From Lysobacter prati (GTDB lineage Bacteria; Pseudomonadota; Gammaproteobacteria; Xanthomonadales; Xanthomonadaceae): a DNA stretch of 64,000 nt. This document shows, one piece after another, positions 19,832 to 29,637 of this stretch. Position numbers and translations under genes: made by a program. A model generated the notes under the pieces. It saw nothing but the letters and a program-made list of their open reading frames with translations, did not search any database and had not been told where the DNA came from. Each line of letters starts with the position of its first letter. The first letter of the stretch is position 1. The stretch covers positions 310,001 to 374,000 of the forward strand of contig NZ_VLNV01000001.1 of NCBI RefSeq assembly GCF_009765215.1. The letters run 5' to 3'.

Positions 19832-21115
19832 TCAGCCCAGGTCGCGCCAGGCTTCGGCGGTCCGCACGAACCGCAACACGTCGGCGTAGCGGTTGTAGAG
19901 CGGGGCGGGCGAAATGCGGATCACGTCGGGCTCGCGCCAGTCGCCGAGCACGCCATTGGCGGCCAGGTACTCGAACAGCGCGCGGCCGCGCTCGCGGCCA
20001 CCGATCACGCGCAGCGACAGCTGGCAGCCGCGGCGCTCCGGCTGCGACGGCGTGACCACCTGCAGCGTGTCGGCCAGGCGCAAGCGGATCAGCGCTTCCA
20101 GGTAGCCGGTGATCTGCCGGGACTTGACGCGCAGCGCCGGCATGCCGGCCTGGTCGTACAACTCCAGCGATGCACGCAGCGGCGCCAGGCCGAGGATCGG
20201 CGGATTGCTGAGCTGCCAGCCTTCGGCGCCCGGCGTGGGCACGAACTGCGGGCCCATGCGGAAGCGGGTGTCGGCCTCGTGTCCCCACCAGCCGGCGAAG
20301 CGCGGGCGATCGCTGCTGGCGTGGCGTTCGTGGACGAAGCAGCCGGCAACCGCGCCGGGTCCGCTGTTGAGGTATTTGTAGTGGCACCACACGGCGAAAT
20401 CGACGCCGCTGTCGTGCAGCGCCAGTTCAAGGTTGCCGACACCATGGGCCAGGTCGAAGCCGCAGACCGCGCCCTGCGCATGCGCCAGGCGCGCGATCGC
20501 GGCCAGGTCGAACGCCTGACCGGTGCGGTACTGCACGCCCGGCCACAGCACCAGCGCCAGGCGCGGACCGTGTTCGGCGATGGCGCGCTCGATCGCGCCC
20601 ATTGAAATGGTGCCGTCGGCTTCATCCGCTTCCAGCTCGATCAGGTCGGTGGCCGGGTCGAACCCGTGGAAACCGATCTGCGACGCGACCGCATGACGGT
20701 CGGACGGAAACGCACCGGCCTCGATCAGGATCGCCGGACGCTCGCGCGTGGGCCGGTAGAAGCTGACCATCATCAGGTGCAGGTTGACGGTCAGCGTGTT
20801 CATCGCGACCACTTCGATGGGCTTGGCACCGACCAGGCGCGCCAGCGATTCGCGCACGAGCTGGTGGTAGGCCATCCACTGCGCATCGCCTGTGAAATGG
20901 CCCTCGACGGCTTCGGCCGCCCACTTGTCGAGTACTTCCTCGACATGGCGGCGTGCGCCGCGTGGCTGCAGGCCCAGCGAATTGCCGACGAAGTAGGCCT
21001 GGTCGGCGCCGTCGTGCTGCGGGATCAGGAACTGCGCGCGCATCTCGCGCAGCGGGTCGGCGGCGTCGAGGGCCTGGGCGTATGCGTCGGTGTAGAGGTC
21101 TTGCGAACTGGTCAC
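19832..21115 (-). CDS. kynU: Kynureninase
   Basis: 427 aa. A PLP enzyme cleaving (3-hydroxy)kynurenine to (3-hydroxy)anthranilate and alanine. The PLP Lys is K247 in HYKYLNSGPGAVAG; upstream MNTLTVNLHLMMVSFYRPT and FDLAHGVGN (PLP-contacting Asp) are also diagnostic. Substrate for the 3-hydroxyanthranilate genes transcribed just before it on the same strand is made here. A REPIN separates it from nbaD. Confidence 0.96.
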   Translation of the reverse strand: MTSSQDLYTDAYAQALDAADPLREMRAQFLIPQHDGADQAYFVGNSLGLQPRGARRHVEEVLDKWAAEAVEGHFTGDAQWMAYHQLVRESLARLVGAKPIEVVAMNTLTVNLHLMMVSFYRPTRERPAILIEAGAFPSDRHAVASQIGFHGFDPATDLIELEADEADGTISMGAIERAIAEHGPRLALVLWPGVQYRTGQAFDLAAIARLAHAQGAVCGFDLAHGVGNLELALHDSGVDFAVWCHYKYLNSGPGAVAGCFVHERHASSDRPRFAGWWGHEADTRFRMGPQFVPTPGAEGWQLSNPPILGLAPLRASLELYDQAGMPALRVKSRQITGYLEALIRLRLADTLQVVTPSQPERRGCQLSLRVIGGRERGRALFEYLAANGVLGDWREPDVIRISPAPLYNRYADVLRFVRTAEAWRDLG

Positions 21116-21144
21116 TTGGAGGAACTCTGAATTAATTCATCACC

Positions 21145-21221
21145 GTCATCCCCGCGAAGGCGGGGACCCAGCGACTTTGACGTGGGTTAAGACACTGGGT
21201 TCCCGCCTTCGCGGGAATGAC
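21145..21221. repeat. REPIN within the kynurenine gene train
   Basis: Left arm 21145-21171 and right arm 21195-21221 are inverted copies with one or two mismatches, each containing a CCCCGCGAAGGCGGGG-type core, with a 23-bp spacer. It sits between nbaD and kynU on the same strand and may modulate or stabilise the transcript. Confidence 0.82.
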
Positions 21222-21251
21222 GGGATTTTGGGGTGGTCGGGCTGAAACGCT

Positions 21252-22262
21252 TCACACGAACCGCGCCTTCGACAGCCCCAGCCATTCGAGCGCCGTGCCG
21301 TGATAGAGCCGAGCCTGTTCGGCTTCCGACAGCGTCAGCGCGGCAATGCCCGCGCCGGGTTCCTGCTCACCGAGCGGGAACGGGTAGTCGGTGCCGAGCA
21401 TCACCCGGTCGACGCCGCAGGTGTCGAGCAGGTACTGCAGCGCACGCGGATCGGCGACCCAGGAATCGAAGAAGAGCTGGCTCAGGTACTCGCGCGGATT
21501 GCGCGGGTTGTCGGTCGCCACCAGGTCCGGGCGCATGTTGAAGCCGTGCTCGATGCGGCCGATGGTGTACGGGAAGCTGCCGCCGCCATGGGCCATGCAG
21601 ACCTTGAGGTTGGGGATGCGTTCGAGCACGCCGCCGAACACCAGGCAGCAGGCTGCGCGCGACTGCTCGGCCGGCATGCCGACCAGCCAGGGCAGCCAGT
21701 ACTTCGGCATCGTCGCCGCGCCCATCATGTCCCACGGGTGGACGAGGATCGCCGCGCCAAGTTCACCGGCGGCCTGGAAGAAGTCGAACAGTTCAGGCGC
21801 GTCCAGGTTCCAGTCGTTGATGTGGCTGCCGATCTGCACGCCCTGCAGGCCGAGCTGGTCCATGCAGCGTTCCAGTTCCTGGATCGCGAGGCGAGGTGAC
21901 TGCAGCGGCACCGTGCCGATGCCGGCGTAGTGGCGCGGGTAATCGCGGCAGGACTGGGCCATGTGTTCGTTGAGCGCCTGGTGCAGTTCCAGCGCGTGGT
22001 GCGGCTTGGCCCAGTAGCTGAACATCACCGGCACGGTGCTGATGACCTGCACCTGCACGCCGAAGCGGGCGTAGTCGTCTATGCGCTCCTGCGGATCCCA
22101 GGTCTTGGACCAGATCTCGCGGAAGAACTTGCCGTCCTTGTAGATGCGATGACGCCCGTCCTCGGTGTGATGGATCACCGGGAAGCGATCGTCGCCGTAC
22201 TTGCGCGCCAGGTTGGGCCAGTCGCGGGGCAGGTAGTGGGCGTGGGTATCGATCTTCAGCAT
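21252..22262 (-). CDS. nbaD: 2-amino-3-carboxymuconate-6-semialdehyde decarboxylase
   Basis: 336 aa, an amidohydrolase-fold Zn decarboxylase (ACMSD) that removes CO2 from 2-amino-3-carboxymuconate semialdehyde to give 2-aminomuconate semialdehyde. Metal ligands of the HxH motif are H7 and H9 (KIDTHAHYLP); ILVHPWDMMG and LGTDYPFPLG carry the later His and Asp ligands. ATG 22262 gives the canonical start and is 7 nt after the nbaC stop. Confidence 0.93.
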   Translation of the reverse strand: MLKIDTHAHYLPRDWPNLARKYGDDRFPVIHHTEDGRHRIYKDGKFFREIWSKTWDPQERIDDYARFGVQVQVISTVPVMFSYWAKPHHALELHQALNEHMAQSCRDYPRHYAGIGTVPLQSPRLAIQELERCMDQLGLQGVQIGSHINDWNLDAPELFDFFQAAGELGAAILVHPWDMMGAATMPKYWLPWLVGMPAEQSRAACCLVFGGVLERIPNLKVCMAHGGGSFPYTIGRIEHGFNMRPDLVATDNPRNPREYLSQLFFDSWVADPRALQYLLDTCGVDRVMLGTDYPFPLGEQEPGAGIAALTLSEAEQARLYHGTALEWLGLSKARFV

Positions 22263-22269
22263 GTGTGGC

Positions 22270-22800
22270 TCAGGTGTCCGGCATGACGTACTTGGCCGGA
22301 GCCGGATTGAGATGGCCGCATTGAGTACAGGTGCGGTGCTCACGCGAGGAATAGAAGTGATCGAACACCGGCGGGAAGTCGGTTTCGATGTTCTTCAGCT
22401 GGAAGAACTCCTCGAACAGCTTGTGGTTGCACTGTTCGCAGAACCACATCAGGCCGTCGAGCTCGTGCGGCAGGCGGCGGCGTTCGATCACCAGGCCGAC
22501 CGAGTCGGGCATGCGCTGCGGCGAATGCGGCACGCGCGGCGGCAACAGGAAGGTCTCGCCAGCGTGGATCGGGATGTCGCGTACTGCCCCATCTTCCTGG
22601 ATGCGCAGCACCATCTCGCCCTCGAGCTGGTAGAACCACTCCGCGCCTTCCTCGAAGTGATAGTCCGTGCGCTGGTTGGGGCCGCCGACGATCATCACGA
22701 TGAAGTCGCCGAGGAAGACCACCTTGTTGCCGACCGGCGGCTTGAGCAGGTGGCGGTGTTCCTCGATCCAGGCCTGCAGGTTGATGGGGTTGGGCAGCAT
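22270..22800 (-). CDS. nbaC: 3-hydroxyanthranilate 3,4-dioxygenase
   Basis: A 176-aa cupin extradiol dioxygenase opening the ring of 3-hydroxyanthranilate. Fe ligands are expected at H48, E54 and H92 ([25 protein letters not shown]). The C-terminal rubredoxin-like second metal site of bacterial enzymes is intact: C121/C124 and C158/C161. The ATG is 8 nt after the stop of the RidA-type gene, which shows tight operon packing. Confidence 0.95.
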   Translation of the reverse strand: MLPNPINLQAWIEEHRHLLKPPVGNKVVFLGDFIVMIVGGPNQRTDYHFEEGAEWFYQLEGEMVLRIQEDGAVRDIPIHAGETFLLPPRVPHSPQRMPDSVGLVIERRRLPHELDGLMWFCEQCNHKLFEEFFQLKNIETDFPPVFDHFYSSREHRTCTQCGHLNPAPAKYVMPDT

Positions 22801-22808
22801 GGGTTCTC

Positions 22809-23249
22809 TCAGTCTCCCGCACGCTTGGCGGGGAAGGCGGCGACGCACTTGAGCTCGATCGCGATCGGCGTCGGCAGGGCGGTGATGCCGAGCGTGGTCC
22901 GGCACGGCGCGCTGTCGATGTCGGGGAAGTACTCGGCCCAGACCGCGTTGTAGGCCTTGAAGTCGTGCGCCATGTCGGTCAGGTAGACCGTCACGTCGAC
23001 CAGGTCCTGCCAGCGCGCGCCGCTGGCTTCCAGCACGGTGCGCACGTTGGCGAACACCGCGCGCGTCTGCGCATCGATGTCGTAGCTGATCAGGTTCCCG
23101 TAGGCGTCGTGGACATTGCCGACGATGGCGTTGCTGGCCGGATCGCGCGGACCGATGCCGGACAGGAACAGCAGGTCGCCGACGCGGCGCGCATGCGGGT
23201 ACGAGCCGACCGGTCGCGGCGCGGCACCGGCGCGGATGGCATCGCTCAT
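22809..23249 (-). CDS. nbaF: RidA-family 2-aminomuconate deaminase
   Basis: 146 aa of the YjgF/RidA family ([71 protein letters not shown]). In 3-hydroxyanthranilate operons this member deaminates 2-aminomuconate to 4-oxalocrotonate. Assignment within the large RidA family rests on the operon. The ATG overlaps the preceding carbonic anhydrase stop (ATGA). Confidence 0.85.
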   Translation of the reverse strand: MSDAIRAGAAPRPVGSYPHARRVGDLLFLSGIGPRDPASNAIVGNVHDAYGNLISYDIDAQTRAVFANVRTVLEASGARWQDLVDVTVYLTDMAHDFKAYNAVWAEYFPDIDSAPCRTTLGITALPTPIAIELKCVAAFPAKRAGD

Positions 23250-23917
23250 CGCGGCGAATCTCCCTTGAAGGCGTTGACCCGGGCGATCGCGGCCTTGTAC
23301 AGGCCGTCGAGCGCTTCGGAGCTGTCGACGTTCATGGCCATGTCGTGGACCAGTCCGTTGCGCAGGCTGTAGACCCAGCCGTGCACCGACAGGTCCTGGC
23401 CGCGCGACCAGGCGTCGCGGACGATCGTGGTCAGGCAGACGTTCTGCACCTGCTCGATCACGTTGAGCTCGCACAATCGGTCGTGGCGCTCGCTCTGCGC
23501 GGCGTGTTCGATGCATTCGCAGTGCTTGTCGGCAACGTCGGTGACATGGCGCAGCCAGTTGTCGGCCAGGCCGACGCGCTGGCCGTGCAGCGCCGCATGC
23601 ACGCCGCCGCAGCCGTAGTGGCCGACCACCAGGATTCGCTTGACCTTGAGCACGTCGACCGCGAACTGGATCACCGACAGGCAGTTCAAGTCGGTGTGCA
23701 CCACGACATTGGCGATGTTGCGGTGGACGAAGACTTCGCCCGGCGCCATGTCGATGATCTGGTTGGCCGGCACGCGCGAATCGGAGCAACCGATCCACAA
23801 GTATTCGGGCGCCTGCTGTTTGGACAGGCGCTTGAAGAACTCCGGATCCTCGCGGTTGATCCGCTCGGACCACTCGCGGTTCTTTTCCAGCAGGTCGGCG
23901 AGGGGGCTTGTGCTCAT
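23246..23917 (-). CDS. can: Beta-class carbonic anhydrase
   Basis: 223 aa. It interconverts CO2 and bicarbonate. Zn ligands C44, H100 and C103 are seen with the Asp-Arg dyad D46/R48 ([20 protein letters not shown]), and the length fits the E. coli Can type. The start at 23917 forms an ATGA overlap with the upstream aldehyde dehydrogenase stop, and the gene's own stop overlaps nbaF, so it is fully embedded in the kynurenine operon. A role linked to CO2 released by NbaD is an inference. Confidence 0.95.
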   Translation of the reverse strand: MSTSPLADLLEKNREWSERINREDPEFFKRLSKQQAPEYLWIGCSDSRVPANQIIDMAPGEVFVHRNIANVVVHTDLNCLSVIQFAVDVLKVKRILVVGHYGCGGVHAALHGQRVGLADNWLRHVTDVADKHCECIEHAAQSERHDRLCELNVIEQVQNVCLTTIVRDAWSRGQDLSVHGWVYSLRNGLVHDMAMNVDSSEALDGLYKAAIARVNAFKGDSPR

Positions 23918-25347
23918 TGCTTCCATCCCAGGTTCAGTCCGACGTTCTTGGCGTCGGTGAAGAAACGCATGGCCTCGAACCCGCCCTCACGGCCCATGCC
24001 GGAGGCACCACTGCCGCCGAACGGCGTGCGCAGGTCGCGTTGCAGCCAGGTGTTGACCCAGACCATGCCGGCGCGCAGGTGCGCGGCGAAATGGTGGGCA
24101 CGGTTGAGGTCGCGGGTCCAGACCGAAGCGGCCAGGCCGTAGTCGCCGGCGTTGGCCAAGGCCAGGGCTTCGGCGTCGTTGTCGAAAGGCTGCAGGGTCA
24201 CGACCGGGCCGAAGATCTCGTCGCGGTTGCTGGCGCAATCCGGGCCGAGGCCATCGATGACGGTCGGCGCGACGAACCAGCCCGGACGGTCGAGTGCATT
24301 GCCGCCGCACAGGACCTGGCCGCCTTCGTCGCGGGCGCGCTGCAGCGCCGCCATGACCTTGTCGAAGTGTGCCTGCGACACCAGCGGACCGAGCTGGTTG
24401 TCGCCGTCCATCGGATCGCCGACGCGCAAGCCGCTGGCGCGTTCGACCAGGGTGTCGCGGAACTCGCGGTAGATGCTGCGTTCAACCAGGATGCGCGAAC
24501 CGCACAGGCAGATCTGCCCGGAGTTCTGGAAAGCCGAACGCACCAGCGTGTCGAGGTGATCGCGCCAGTCGCTGTCGGCGAACACCAGGGTCGGGTTCTT
24601 GCCGCCCAGTTCCAGCGAGACCTTCTTCAGCAGCGGACCGGCCATGCCGGCGATGCGACGGCCGACCGCGGTGCTGCCGGTGAAGGAGACGGCCTTGATG
24701 CGCGGATCCACCACGAGCGGTTCGCCGACCTCCGGACCCAGGCCGTGCACGATGTTGAGCACGCCCCTGGGAAAACCGATCTGCGCGGCCAGTTCGCCGA
24801 GCATGGTCGCCGTCAGCGGTGTCACTTCCGACGGCTTGGCGACGACCGTGTTGCCGGCGGCGAGGGCTGGCGCGATCTTCCACGTGAACAGATACAGCGG
24901 CAGGTTCCACGGCGAGATGGTCGCGACCACGCCGAGCGGTTGCCGAAGCGTGTAGTTGAGCCCGGCCTGGCCGTGGTGCGACTCGCTGGCGAACTGGGTC
25001 GCGGCGTGGGCGAAGAAGCGCAGGTTGCTGATCGCGCGCGGGATCTCCGCTTCGCGTGCGAGCCCGATGGGCTTGCCGCCGTCACGCGATTCGGCGTGGG
25101 CGAAGTCGTCGAGCTTGGCCTCGAGCGCATCGGCGAGCTTCTCGAGCCAGCGCGCACGCTCGCTGTTGGGCAGGGCCGACCAGGCGGGGAAGGCGGCTTC
25201 GGCGGCGGTGATCGCGGCGTCGACGTCGGCGGCGTCGCCCTGGGCGACTTCGGCGAAGGGTTTGCCGTTGGACGGGTCGATGACTTCGAGCCAGCGGCCC
25301 GATGCGGGCTCGCGGGATTGGCCGGCGATGAAGTGACAAAGGCGCAT
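23914..25347 (-). CDS. nbaE: 2-aminomuconate-6-semialdehyde dehydrogenase
   Basis: A 477-aa NAD-dependent aldehyde dehydrogenase. SPWNLPLYLFTWKIAPALAAGN and the nucleotide-site KPSEVTP are present. The general base is E246 (LELGGKNP) and the catalytic Cys is C280 (NSGQICLCGSR). The hydroxymuconic/aminomuconic semialdehyde subgroup is indicated by overall sequence and by its place between nbaF/nbaC/nbaD and upstream genes. It oxidises the NbaD product to 2-aminomuconate. Confidence 0.93.
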   Translation of the reverse strand: MRLCHFIAGQSREPASGRWLEVIDPSNGKPFAEVAQGDAADVDAAITAAEAAFPAWSALPNSERARWLEKLADALEAKLDDFAHAESRDGGKPIGLAREAEIPRAISNLRFFAHAATQFASESHHGQAGLNYTLRQPLGVVATISPWNLPLYLFTWKIAPALAAGNTVVAKPSEVTPLTATMLGELAAQIGFPRGVLNIVHGLGPEVGEPLVVDPRIKAVSFTGSTAVGRRIAGMAGPLLKKVSLELGGKNPTLVFADSDWRDHLDTLVRSAFQNSGQICLCGSRILVERSIYREFRDTLVERASGLRVGDPMDGDNQLGPLVSQAHFDKVMAALQRARDEGGQVLCGGNALDRPGWFVAPTVIDGLGPDCASNRDEIFGPVVTLQPFDNDAEALALANAGDYGLAASVWTRDLNRAHHFAAHLRAGMVWVNTWLQRDLRTPFGGSGASGMGREGGFEAMRFFTDAKNVGLNLGWKQ

Positions 25348-25408
25348 GTGGCTAGCTTAACAGTGCGGCCTCGCCGTGCCTGCGCGTATGTTTCAGCAGC
25401 AAAAGCGA

Positions 25409-25519
25409 CCCCCTCTTCCGCCCTTCGGGCACCTTCTCCCACGAGGGGAGAAGGAAAACCATTAACCCTCTCCCCGTGTGGGAGAGGGACAGGCCGCGAA
25501 GCGGCCAGGGAGAGGGGGC
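25409..25519. repeat. Intergenic palindromic repeat cluster (CCCTCTCC family)
   Basis: Several nested palindromes built from CCCTCTCC / GGAGAGGG words, including CCGCGAAGCGG, fill the gap between the SDR gene and nbaE. A related cluster lies at 31441-31575. No coding potential is apparent. Confidence 0.75.
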
Positions 25520-25522
25520 GGC

Positions 25523-26308
25523 CTACAGCGACCGCGTCCGCCCACCATCCACCGGCAGGTTAACCCCGGTGATATACGACGCCGCCGGCGAGCAAAGGAA
25601 CGCAATCGCGGCCGCCGTCTCCTGCGGTCGCGCGAAGCGCCGCATCGGGATCTCCGACACCATCTTCTCGAACACCTCCTCGCGGCTGCGCCCGGTCTTG
25701 TTGGCGGTGTTGTCGATGATCTGCTCGATCCGCGGCGTCTCGGTCGAACCCGGCAGGACGTTGTTGACCGTGATGCCCTTGGCCGCCACTTCGGTCGCCA
25801 GGGTCTTGGCCCAGGACGCCACCGCCCAGCGCGTGGTGTTGGATACGCCCAGGCCCTGCAGCGGCTCCTTCACCGAGGTCGAGATCACGTTGACGATGCG
25901 CCCGTAGCCATCGCGCTCCATGCCCGGGATCACCGCCCCGGCGAGCACATGGTTGGCGATCAGGTGCTGCCGGTAGGCGGCCTCGAAGGCCTCGATCTCG
26001 GCACCATGCACCGGACCCGGCGGCGGACCGCCGCTGTTGTTGACGAGGATGTGCACCGGCTGTGCGGATACGAGTGCCTCGACCTTGGCGCGCAGGGCGT
26101 CGGTGTCTGCGCTGTCGACGGCGATCCAGCCGTGCGCTTGTCCGGGCTTCGTCGGCAACTGCTCTGCCGCTTCGCGCAGGCGTTCCTCGCGTCGGGCCAG
26201 CAGGGTGACGTTGGCGCCCAGTTCGGCCAGTGCCTTGGCGGTCGACAGGCCGATGCCCTGGCTGGCGCCGCAGACGAGCGCATGCTTGCCGCTCAGGTCC
26301 AGATCCAT
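25523..26308 (-). CDS. SDR-family oxidoreductase with altered active site
   Basis: A 261-aa short-chain dehydrogenase/reductase fold. The nucleotide motif GASQGIG is at residues 14-20 and NNSGG at 90-94, with VNNVLPGSTETPRI and the FabG-like ending SYITGVNLPVDGG. Where YxxxK is expected, the sequence reads SNTTR (156-160), so the catalytic Tyr and Lys are replaced by Ser and Arg. This matches a known divergent FabG-like subgroup whose reaction is not established. It lies between the PaiB-like gene and nbaE on the same strand. A kynurenine-related role is possible but unproven. Confidence 0.85.
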   Translation of the reverse strand: MDLDLSGKHALVCGASQGIGLSTAKALAELGANVTLLARREERLREAAEQLPTKPGQAHGWIAVDSADTDALRAKVEALVSAQPVHILVNNSGGPPPGPVHGAEIEAFEAAYRQHLIANHVLAGAVIPGMERDGYGRIVNVISTSVKEPLQGLGVSNTTRWAVASWAKTLATEVAAKGITVNNVLPGSTETPRIEQIIDNTANKTGRSREEVFEKMVSEIPMRRFARPQETAAAIAFLCSPAASYITGVNLPVDGGRTRSL

Positions 26309-26311
26309 GTC

Positions 26312-26944
26312 TCAGTCTCCGTTGGGTTCGTTGGCGCGTTCGCGCATCAGTGCCGCGATTTCGCGGCCGCCTTCGCGCTCGCTGGCGGAAAGGTGTCGGG
26401 TGACCGACTCGCGATTGGCGAGCGGGTGGTTCTGACTGAGCTTGAACTTCAGCGTGATCTGCTCGGCGACGAAGCGGAAGCCGATGATCCCGCGCAGCTG
26501 GCTGCGGTGGTCGTCGCGCTCGAATTCGAAACGCCAGTCCTGGCCGACGCTGGCCTCGTGTTCGCGGCTGAGGCCGTCGACGACATCCGCCAGCGAGGCT
26601 TCGTCGTTGAAAGTAGTCAGTTGGCCGCGCAGGTGGGCCACGGCGTAGTTCCAGGTCGGAACGCGCGCTTCCTCTTCCTTGTCGGGGTACCACGACGGCG
26701 AGACGTAGGCATGGGGACCATGGAAGATCGCCAGCGCGGAGCCGTCGTGACGCGCCTGCGGGTTGGGCCTGGCCCAGTGGCCGATCAGTTCGACGCGATC
26801 GCCGTCTCGGCGATAGAGCACCGGCAAATGGCTGACGGTCGGTTCACCTTCGTGCACGGTGACGAGTGTGATGAAGCGGTTGCGCTGGGCCAGCCAGTCG
26901 AGCGCCTCCAGGTCGGTTTCAGCGAAGGCGCGCGGCAGGTACAT
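26312..26944 (-). CDS. PaiB-family FMN-binding protein
   Basis: 210 aa: MYLPRAFAETDLEALDWLAQRNRFITLVTV, SHLPVLYRR, GHWARPNPQ, AIFHGPHAYVSPSWYP and VPTWNYAVAHLRGQ are the ordered motifs of the PaiB group (FMN-binding split barrel). The family is named for a Bacillus repressor of sporulation and protease genes; most members probably bind FMN, and their role is unknown. It is 3 nt upstream of the SDR start, so co-transcribed. Confidence 0.88.
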   Translation of the reverse strand: MYLPRAFAETDLEALDWLAQRNRFITLVTVHEGEPTVSHLPVLYRRDGDRVELIGHWARPNPQARHDGSALAIFHGPHAYVSPSWYPDKEEEARVPTWNYAVAHLRGQLTTFNDEASLADVVDGLSREHEASVGQDWRFEFERDDHRSQLRGIIGFRFVAEQITLKFKLSQNHPLANRESVTRHLSASEREGGREIAALMRERANEPNGD

Positions 26945-26957
26945 GCGGACTGCTTCG

Positions 26958-27260
26958 TCAGCGCCGCGACGGAAGCTGCCGCACCATCTGCGCGCGCAGC
27001 ACGTCGTCGTCACCGCCGCTGGGTGGTGCCAGTTCGTCGAGGGCGAAGCCGCGCGTGTGCGCGTCGTCTTCGTCGAGCCCGTCGAGGGCGACGAACTCGG
27101 CGTCCATCAGCGCGGCACGAGCGGTGTCCTCGCTGTCGTAGGGCTGGCTGACGCCGTCGCTGTCGAGCACTTCGGCCGTGCCGGCGTCGAGAACGCGAAG
27201 ACGTGCCCAGATCAGGGTGCGGCCGATCGTGGCCAGCCACCATTGGTCGTTGTAGCTCAT
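26958..27260 (-). CDS. Small conserved protein of unknown function
   Basis: 100 aa, acidic, no membrane helices: MSYNDQWWLATIGRTLIWARLRVLDAGTAEV..., with acidic patches (DGLDEDDAH). Its ATG overlaps the stop of the preceding membrane-protein gene (ATGA) and its stop is 13 nt before the PaiB-like start. I do not recognise a domain. Confidence 0.7.
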   Translation of the reverse strand: MSYNDQWWLATIGRTLIWARLRVLDAGTAEVLDSDGVSQPYDSEDTARAALMDAEFVALDGLDEDDAHTRGFALDELAPPSGGDDDVLRAQMVRQLPSRR

Positions 27261-27562
27261 CCGATCACCACCGAAAGCAGCCAGAGAAGGGCAGCGCAGA
27301 CCAGGCCGGCGATGATCGTCAGCAGCGAGATCCGCGCCGGGTTGGCCAGGCCGTTGAGGTTGCCATCGGCCGCCGACAGGTAGCCGCGACGCAGCAGCCA
27401 GCCCCATGCCGAGGGGCGGGCGAACGCGCCATCGCCGAGCTGCGACTGCAGCTGCGGATGGCGGTCGCGGATGTGCACCAGCGACAGCGGCCAGAAGATC
27501 ACGAACGCGCAGAAACCGGCGATGGCGACGGCGACGAAGAGCAGGGCTAGGAACAGGATCAT
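27257..27562 (-). CDS. Small two-helix membrane protein
   Basis: 101 aa with an N-terminal helix (ILFLALLFVAVAIAGFCAFVIFW) and a C-terminal helix (ISLLTIIAGLVCAALLWLLSVVI). The soluble linker HPQLQSQLGDGAF...RRGYLSAADGNLN recalls the layout of E. coli UspB, but identity is too low to name it. It is the first gene of the train that leads into the kynurenine genes; a REPIN separates it from asnS. Confidence 0.7.
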   Translation of the reverse strand: MILFLALLFVAVAIAGFCAFVIFWPLSLVHIRDRHPQLQSQLGDGAFARPSAWGWLLRRGYLSAADGNLNGLANPARISLLTIIAGLVCAALLWLLSVVIG

Positions 27563-27576
27563 GTGTTTCCTCTGTC

Positions 27577-27655
27577 GTCATCCCCGCGTAGGCGGGGATC
27601 CATGGACCTGCGTTGCAGGTTTACGTCCTTGGATTCCCGCCTGCGCGGGAATGAC
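27577..27655. repeat. REPIN downstream of asnS
   Basis: Inverted arms starting GTCATCCCCGCGTAGGCGGGG (27577) and ending with its complement at 27655, with a 30-bp spacer holding a small CCTGCG-TTG-CAGG hairpin. It lies between asnS and the two-helix membrane protein gene. Confidence 0.8.
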
Positions 27656-27663
27656 GCGTGTCA

Positions 27664-29064
<1,401 letters not shown>

Positions 29065-29136
29065 GCCTTGAATCCTTGCCTGTTCGGGCCGATATGGGGA
29101 ATGCGGCAGTTTACCGAAGCGTCCGCATAGCGTCGC

Positions 29137-29142
29137 TATAAT
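29137..29142 (+). promoter_or_regulatory. Candidate -10 element of the Fe-S carrier gene
   Basis: TATAAT, a perfect sigma-70 -10 hexamer, about 83 nt upstream of the A-type carrier ATG. No clear -35 hexamer at the usual 16-18 nt spacing is seen; TTTACC upstream is too far away. Confidence 0.5.
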
Positions 29143-29224
29143 TCGCCGGAAGCCCGGATTTACCGATATTCCTCAATCGGTCATCCTCCATCCGCAGAAC
29201 CTCCCCGCACCCCGGAGCGCCTCA

Positions 29225-29563
29225 ATGGCTGTCACCCTTGCCCCCGCCGCCCTCGAACGCGTGCAGCGCTACCTGGTCGAATCGCCCGACGCGATCGGCC
29301 TGCGCTTTGGCGTGTCGCGCACCGGCTGCTCGGGCTGGCAGTACAAGGCCGACCTGGCCCGCGAGACGCACGAGGGCGACATCGTGTTCGAGCAGGAGGG
29401 CGTGCGCATCTACGTCGATGCGCTGAGCCTGGCGCTGGTCGACGGCACCCAGATCGACCTGGTCAAGCAGCGCCTGGGCGAGCAGTTCCTGTTCCGCAAC
29501 CCCAACGTCACCGCCGAGTGCGGCTGCGGCGAATCGTTCACGACCAAGGCCGACGCCGCCTGA
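29225..29563 (+). CDS. A-type iron-sulfur carrier (IscA/ErpA family)
   Basis: A 112-aa HesB/IscA protein that accepts Fe-S clusters and hands them to apo-enzymes. The three conserved cysteines are present: one in GVSRTGCSGWQY (about residue 35) and a CGC pair in AECGCGESF (near 99-101). Its solitary position, outside isc or suf operons, fits an ErpA-like or accessory carrier. The subtype is not decided by sequence alone. Confidence 0.9.
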   Translation: MAVTLAPAALERVQRYLVESPDAIGLRFGVSRTGCSGWQYKADLARETHEGDIVFEQEGVRIYVDALSLALVDGTQIDLVKQRLGEQFLFRNPNVTAECGCGESFTTKADAA

Positions 29564-29637
29564 GTCCTGCCGCCGCCGCGCATCCGGCGGCCGCTGTGCC
29601 GGCTAGACTCGTCCCCTGGTTCCCGGGGACTCCCAGC

